This document shows, piece by piece, positions 57,816 to 64,000 of a DNA stretch of 64,000 nt (its first letter is position 1; each line of letters opens with the position of its first letter). The translations under genes and the position numbers were made by a program. The stretch spans positions 6,758,001-6,822,000 of the forward strand of contig OY992835.1 in the NCBI GenBank assembly GCA_963921425.1, in the 5' to 3' direction. A model generated the notes under the pieces. The model was not told the DNA's origin. It did not search any database and saw nothing but the letters and a program-made list of their open reading frames with translations. The DNA is from Dryas octopetala. Taxonomy: Eukaryota > Streptophyta > Magnoliopsida > Rosales > Rosaceae.

Positions 57816-58500
57816 TATAGATTTGTTTTATGTGTGTGCGTTCACTGTCCCTAACACGATGACAACATATCAACTTAGGTGTACCGTATACGTGATCTTC
57901 TGACAAAAAAAAAGAAGGGCATATTAGAATATACGTGGGTTTTTGAATTTTTACATATATATGTGGTTGTGGCTTAATTCTTAAACGATGTGTATGACAA
58001 AAACAAAATTAGAGAGCTGTCTATTTAAAGCACACTTAATCATTGAAGTGGAACATGCATCAATATGTAGTCAATTTATCTCGATTTGATGCTTAACCAA
58101 ATGGATAAGTTGGTAGAAGAGAAGAGATTTTGACGGGGGCAAGCTAGCTAGGCTAACTAGTAGTGACTACGAGACAAATGACGAATCGGACCAGATCGGG
58201 CATACAACATGGACGTCTTTACTTTACTCACCAAGAATTTTGTGGTCCCTAATTTTCCAGGGTGCACTCAAAATGTTATCACAGTCCTCTCTTGAGCTTT
58301 AATACTCAAGGAACTGAAATATTGTTCGACCGAGAAGGGATGCTGATTGCTGAAATGTGTTTGTTCACTTTTTTGGACAATCATTTTGTATGATCATTAG
58401 TGTATTCTAATGTAATAAAGTCTTGGAGATTCCCACATTGTTCGAAAACGATTATTTTTAGGTTTTTTTTTTTTTTTTGAAGGCCAAAACATAAAATGAA
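57816..58500. other. Intergenic, nothing recognised
   Basis: AT-rich sequence without open frames of note, ending in a poly-T tract. Confidence 0.4.
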
Positions 58501-58524
58501 CCAATAAATCAATCAACACACAAA

Positions 58525-58715
58525 AGAAAATGATAGATCCGTCTATTTTTTAGTGGGCTGATTGATCAGCTTCCCTCTTATCAGTTAGCCAACACCCAGA
58601 AGAGAATGATAGAACGGTCAACTTTTTAGTGAGCCAATTGTTCAACTCTTTTATTAGTCCACACAAGAGAGTGAATGACAAACTGGTCCACTTTTTAGTG
58701 AGCCAATCGGCAGGG
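58525..58715. repeat. About 75-bp tandem repeat, three decayed units
   Basis: The unit contains AATGATAGA, then ACTTTTTAGTGAGCCAATTG, at about 58527, 58605 and 58670. Confidence 0.6.
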
Positions 58716-60157
58716 CAGTTTTTTTGTTTTGTTTTAGGCTTTGTTACTGTTTATCAGTAACAACGTAACTCAATAATTATTGCTTAATTACAACCTAAAG
58801 ATGGCATAAATATGATTTTATTAAAATTCTTTGTTTCTTTTTGTTTCATATACATGTGGAAAATTAATAAACCAACATAAACTCAAAAGTATAAGCTCGT
58901 GGAGTAACATTCACCCTAATTTTGTGACTTGCAAACAAAAATATATGAAAATTCTAATGATAATTGGTAAAAAAGGTATAACTAATTAGTAATAAGAACA
59001 AAGTTTTACCTTTTATTTTCATGTTTTCCCTCTCCTTTCTATCTAGCGGGTAAACAATAACTCCTCTTTTTTTTAATCTAATAACATCTAGACGGAAATT
59101 TATTCTATATATTAACAAATAACCTGATATGTTGTATTATTATTATTTTTTTTTTTTTTTTTTTTGAGAGAGAGAGAGAGAAGAGAAGAGAAGAGAAGAT
59201 TAGCTTATAGATAAGTCCAATAATTGAGCAAACATTAGCAAATAATTGAGCAAATAATTCTTGTAGTGGACAGAGCTGCTTAAGGCTCACCGGGGTCCCT
59301 CCTTCCCTCCCTCCCTCTGTATTAAGATATGAAACCTTCACATGTTCCCAAGGTGATGACTCTCTCCCATATATACATGCATACTCTTAATATTTCTTTC
59401 TGGTAATTTAATTATTTACACTCATATCACCATTTAATTTTTTTCATGTTCAAAATCGTTTCCATTGAAAAAAATTCTTGAACCCGTTCCGGATTTTACT
59501 TGTGCTGTGTATCTATAAAATTGTTTAATTAAATATGGTTTTGGTATATCAATGGTTGCGCGTGACTAGCTATTTTGTTTTCCCCTTTTTATTGTAAACA
59601 TTCTCAAGGAAAACAGAATTTAGTCTGAGGAAAATTGAGATAATCACTCTGAGTTTCTTCATTGATTAATTTCTAATGAGCAGCTTTTTATACGTACTAC
59701 TAAAAGATAAAAGAAGGTACAGCTAGCTCTTTACCTAATAAGCTTTACAAACTGAAAATATAACAGTGCTAGCACCATCATTAATTAACTAAAGCAAAGC
59801 AACAGCTATATGCTGACATAAGCTTTAATACTAGGACTGCATGAGTAGGCTGATAGCTTAACATTCAAACGTCAGACGCTATCAATTAATTATCAAGTAG
59901 AAGTGTAGAACTAATTAATTTAATTGGAATTGAGTATATATCTCTCTCAAAAAATGTAAAGCACAAATATTCATTAAGATGGTAATTAAAGATGTGTAGT
60001 AAATAGCTACACGATGGTGCATTCACATTCTTACAACGTGCTTTGAATATTACATCATTCTTGGTCATAAAATTTGACTTCTCCGGTGTTGACAGAAAAT
60101 GATGTGGCAGCTTTAAAATCGATATTGGATTGTACTTAGAAGACTGGTAGCTAGCGA
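58716..60157. other. Intergenic, simple repeats only
   Basis: A poly-T followed by (GA)n near 59144-59200 and a CTTCCCTCCCTCC tract near 59302. No gene seen. Confidence 0.45.
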
Positions 60158-60384
60158 ATTTATAATTGATCGAGGATAGCTACTGTTGCAATCTTTTGAA
60201 ACTTTTCACTACTTTTTCTTGTGTGGATGCAAGACATGCACGTCACTGGCCTCAAAAGCTTGTGATGATAATAAGTTATAGAGCCCTTTGTTTATATATA
60301 TATAGGTACGTTGCCTCTTGAAGCTTTGAAGATAATAAGTTATAGAGCTACTTAGCAATTGCATACAACACTGGCAGGCACCAT

Positions 60385-60996
60385 ATGGAGGGTTATAATA
60401 AGTTGGGTGTCAGAAAAGGTGCCTGGACTAGAGAGGAAGATACTCTTCTGAGGCAGTGCATTGAGAGTTATGGAGAAGGAAAGTGGCACCAAGTTCCTTC
60501 CAAAACAGGTATGTGTTAATGTTTTCTCCCGAGTCAGTCAATCTCAGTTTTTTTCAAAAATATTAGCTATATATATAGGTTGACTATATGATAAAATAAT
60601 ATGTTGTCATATTGTAAGAAAACATTATCTTTACGTCGAACTTGGATGGATTATACTAAATTGTAAGATTTAAGCATTTTATAATCTTTTAGATTTGTAC
60701 TTCAATATTATAATTTTAAATAATAAAATAAAATTAAGTATAGTCCAGTTCTATCTAGTATGGAATAATAGATATTCCAAACAAGCCATTAATGTATAGG
60801 TATGGCAGAGAAATAGGGAGTGGGAGATGTGAGATAGCTTGACAAATTATGTGTATATACATGCAGGGTTGAACAGATGCAGGAAGAGCTGTAGACTAAG
60901 ATGGCTGAACCATTTGAAGCCAAATATCAAGAGAGGGGAGTTTACTGAGGACGAAACAGATCTAATAATTAGGCTTCACAAGCTTTTAGGAAACAG
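60385..60996 (+). pseudogene. R2R3-MYB (anthocyanin subgroup 6-like) gene fragment, copy 2, exons 1-2 only
   Basis: Exon 1 is 60385-60508 (124 bp) and exon 2 is 60867-60996 (130 bp), with intact GT-AG borders and an open frame of 85 codons. R2 shows Trp14, Trp34 and Trp54 at the family spacing. R3 begins with the Phe at residue 67 and stops after GNR (residue 85), keeping the first half of the bHLH-contact motif (DLIIRLHKL). The sequence is closest in style to MYB10/PAP1-type anthocyanin activators. The third exon, with the rest of R3 and the activation domain, is not present downstream. Intron 1 is 358 bp, against 1,117 bp in copy 1. Without exon 3 it cannot bind DNA as a normal R2R3-MYB. 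A truncated peptide that titrates bHLH partners is conceivable but speculative. Confidence 0.85.
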
Positions 60997-61465
60997 GTAC
61001 CAATAATTATAGATGTTTTCTTATGTTAACTCCATCCCATCCTTAATTAATTATTGAGCTGTTGCAAATTCATAAAACACAAAACCATTTTTGGAGGTGA
61101 TAATTATCAAGCTATTGAGCTGTTGCAAATTAATTATTGATCATTATAATGACCGAACCACCATGCATGTAAATGCAACAACCAATAACTCCTAATTATG
61201 ATATTTCTTATTCTCAAGATATGTCTTTGGATTTTCCGACACTAAATTCTTGTCTAATAATATCAATTTTATTAAATTCAAAAAGTTGTCCACGTATTAT
61301 ACTAATAATGAAAATGAGAGACAAAAGAGTTATTAATGCATAAAATAAAAATAAAACTGTCACTTTTACATAAGGGCATTTTAGAGATCAAGTACAATTT
61401 TGAGTTTTAAATGATTCTGACCTATCATGGGTATAGAGATTTGTTGAGTTCGCAATTAGTCAAAG

Positions 61466-61698
61466 GAAAAATTATTGTACATGACCGTAATACCACGTGG
61501 CATGATGACGTGGTGTCATTAATCCACTCAAATTATAACACGTAGATGGTTTTAAAGGTTTTTTCTTAGATTTTAGGGTTTTTTCTAAACTTTAAGGTTT
61601 TTGAAATTAATTATTATATGCGTATTATAATTTTAGTAAATTATTAACACCACGTGACATGATGACGTGGTATTACGGTCACACACAATCAATTCTTC
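61466..61698. mobile_element. MITE with 8-bp target duplication, only in duplicate copy 2
   Basis: A 233-bp element flanked by the perfect repeat AGTCAAAG (61458-61465 and 61699-61706). The ends are inverted: GAAAAATTATTGTACATGAC on the left, and a GTCACACACAATCAATTCTTC-type end on the right. Next to them is the mirrored ACCGTAATACCACGT. Copy 1 has one AGTCAAAG at about 30493-30500 and no insertion, an empty site. hAT-like by duplication length. Confidence 0.9.
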
Positions 61699-62222
61699 AG
61701 TCAAAGGGCACAACCCAACAAAACAATTTAGAGATACTTAGATAAAGGCTAATACAACTTATATTTTATAAGCTAGACTTAGATTATGCCCATTTTTAAA
61801 TTGTAGATGCCACATAGAATATCTTTATACTATATATTTTTATATATTAAATTACAAAATTTGCCATGCTCATAAAAGTTTTAATACCCAACATCATCTA
61901 ATTAAAATCCATATTTTTAGGATATTATTCAAATCATCATTTTTATGCATTTAAAATCATAATATCTATTGCAGATAAATTATCTATAAATGATGTATTG
62001 GAAAAGCATTTTGAACAAGAAATAAAAAACAATATGTGTAAGCATTTTATGTAGGTAAATTATATATATGCGCATTTGATATAGATAAATTATGTACAAG
62101 TATTTAATGTTGGTAAATTATATATAAGCATTTGATATAAATAAATTATGCATAAGCATTTGATGTAGGTAAATCATATATAAGTATTTCATGTAGGTAA
62201 GTTATATATAAGCATTTAATTA

Positions 62223-62797
62223 TGAGTGCCTTAATTTTAAGGTACGAACAACCAAAAAACTTAATCAAAACCATCCTAACAAACAAATTTAACTTTCAGG
62301 TCACCTTTTAGAAAGACAACCCTAACATAAGCCCAACCCACCCAAAATAAAAACTAAAACTAACATATATAAGTCTAACTCATCCAAAATTATAAACTGA
62401 AACTAACACAAATTCAACCTACCCAAAATAGCTCTAACAAGTGCTAAACTGAAACTGCGAACTAAAACTGCGTCAGAAAACTGAACCTGTAGTTTGCGAA
62501 CTAAAACTGCATTAGAAAATAGAAATTGTAGTCTGTGAACTAAAATGGCGTTAGAAAATTTAATTGCGACTGCAGACATATTTTCATTACACTTTGAACA
62601 AATGTAAGTTTTATATACCAAGGATACTAAGAATTTGAGAGAAGAAAATTCAAAACGAACAAAACTTAAAAAAAAAAAAAAAAAAAAACACTAAAACTAA
62701 ACTAAATAAGCTAAGTGACCTAGATGTTACAAATGTTATGTTATTGTTGCATTTTAACAATAGGTGTACTAGAGATTAAGTAGGATGTAATTTATTC
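62223..62797. mobile_element. 575-bp insertion specific to copy 2, unclassified
   Basis: Flanked by TTTAATTA (62215-62222 and 62798-62805), which is single in copy 1. There are no clear inverted ends. Inside are three units of a roughly 39-bp repeat (TGCGAACTAAAACTGCGTCA-like, 62454-62580) and an A20-type tract (about 62669-62689). The 8-bp flank is AT-only and could be chance. Confidence 0.5.
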
Positions 62798-62932
62798 TTT
62801 AATTAATGTAGGTGCACTAATATATTGATACATATATATAGAGTTTTTAGTAGGTGCACTAATGTACTAATATGTATATTATTTTTAATAGGTGCACCAA
62901 CATACTAATATGTATATTATTTTAAGGCTTAT

Positions 62933-63232
62933 TCGCACAAATTTCCCTCAAAAGTACCTTTTATTCTCACTTTGCCCTTTTAAACTTTAATCTTCTCACT
63001 TTTCTCCCTGAATTTTACAAACCCCATATTCCGCCAAGTCCGTCAATGGCTCCGTTAAATAATCCGACGTGTTACTTACGTGATATGAGCGACAAAAATC
63101 CGTTAAAAAACACCTAACCACCTTAAAACGTGGAGAAAGTGTTGGAAACTTATAAAAACTAATTGAGAACAAAATACAAAAAGAAACAAACATAGTAAAA
63201 ATGTCAATTGAAACGTGTAGAGCGCGTGCCAA
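62933..63232. mobile_element. Possible truncated MITE end, copy 2 only
   Basis: It begins AAGGCTTATTCGCACAAATT, similar in style to the AAGGCTTTTTTACCC end at 27019. Copy 1 lacks the segment. The right terminus is not matched, so only one end may be present. Confidence 0.35.
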
Positions 63233-63720
63233 AAAACTAGTATATACTAATAGTACAAATCACATCAAATATATTCTCGACAAATTTTCAAAATTTACCT
63301 AACTCTAATATAATTTGTACTATGAATATATTGCATACAAATTTCCTAAGTTTTAATTTACCTACATGGGTACCTGCAACAATTAACTGGCCTACATTAT
63401 TATAGAACCTATAAAAAACTTACAAATAAATATGTTGGAGCATCAGAGTCAATAAACAAAGTACCTACAATTAGACAAATGATGAAATGACAACATTTAA
63501 ACAAAGTTACCAACCAATTAATATGCTCATCAGTTTAGACCAGCGTAGCTATACAACTCCATAAACTATAACAACAAATTACATGAAAATTAATTAAGGT
63601 ACTATATGAATTGCTTAATTTCACTGAACATGAATAATACATTTTATGGATCGGTGATTGATCAATTGAAACATTCAAGGTTAATGGAAAATATAAATAC
63701 TCGCGTATTGCATAATATTT

Positions 63721-64000
63721 TTTTTTTTTCTTTTGATATGGGGGAGGGGGTGGGATAGTTGAACTTGAAACGTCTTTCAATATTTAGAAGAGAAATACTA
63801 TTAGATCTAGTTGATCATGAAGTTAGCAGTACAACTTTTTCATTTAGAATTTGGGCCAAATCCATCCCGACAAAAAATAACAAATATTATAGTACCCACT
63901 TGCGCAACGGATGTTTGACTTATTTGTATGCATACAAGCCTACAACTTCTACAAGGCTAATTAAAACCACTTTATTTAAAAAAAAAATTGCAATACAATT
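63721..64000. other. Right edge, nothing recognised
   Basis: A poly-T run and a short G-rich patch (63739-63753), then unassigned AT-rich sequence. Confidence 0.4.

Larger units (their letters stand above)
60158..63720 (+). repeat. Duplicated segment, copy 2 (MYB-bearing)
   Basis: Collinear with 27985-32730. It lacks the MITE of copy 1, has lost about 200 bp after exon 2, and has its own insertions at 61466-61698, 62223-62797 and about 62933-63230. Confidence 0.85.

Noticed and set aside
58080-58330. A possible gene start near GTAGAAGAGAAGAG and unique-looking sequence
   Set aside because: No open frame beyond short lengths and no splice-supported continuation.

Overview
This is nuclear DNA of a flowering plant, most likely a eudicot. 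The evidence is AT-rich non-coding sequence with long (GA)n, (CT)n and (TA)n tracts, GT-AG introns, and dense transposon debris. The recognisable host genes are a KANADI transcription factor and two anthocyanin-type R2R3-MYB fragments. I cannot name the species. Only four host loci are supported; most of the window is transposons, foldback elements and their remains.

Region by region. 1-509 is the right end of a CACTA (En/Spm) DNA transposon. 510-9000 is repeat debris: a tRNA-like SINE head, a second degenerate CACTA-like end, a LINE-type RNase H remnant, and two LTR-type sequences lying head to head as a very large inverted repeat, with a foldback MITE (9-bp target duplication) in the left arm. 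10400-18900 is a KANADI1-like gene on the + strand, with six coding exons giving 432 codons. It is preceded by long GA/CT tracts and has a MITE in intron 4. 20798-26502 is a minus-strand gene for a 231-residue multi-pass membrane protein in three exons; its 4.3-kb first intron holds rearranged Copia debris and a short telomere-like tract. 27985-32730 and 60158-63720 are two copies of a duplicated segment. Each carries the first two exons of a subgroup-6-like R2R3-MYB and lacks a recognisable third exon.

Between the MYB copies lies a nested transposon region. A CACTA element with both ends (33101-38816) sits in Gypsy LTR-like sequence. It contains a six-hairpin array, in two tandem sets, and a Transposase_24-like gene. 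A two-LTR Gypsy chromovirus on the minus strand (42264-52513, target duplication TTCGG) lies inside an older inverted-repeat element. A related solo LTR (53324-56001, target duplication ACTTC) carries its own foldback MITE (8-bp duplication). Further foldback elements follow at 56600-57820.

The theme of the window is a set of foldback elements that share one internal palindromic core but differ in termini and target-duplication length. The two MYB copies also act as natural controls for one another: each carries insertions that the other lacks. KANADI sets abaxial organ identity and the MYB family activates anthocyanin genes. No operon-like cooperation is expected between these loci.
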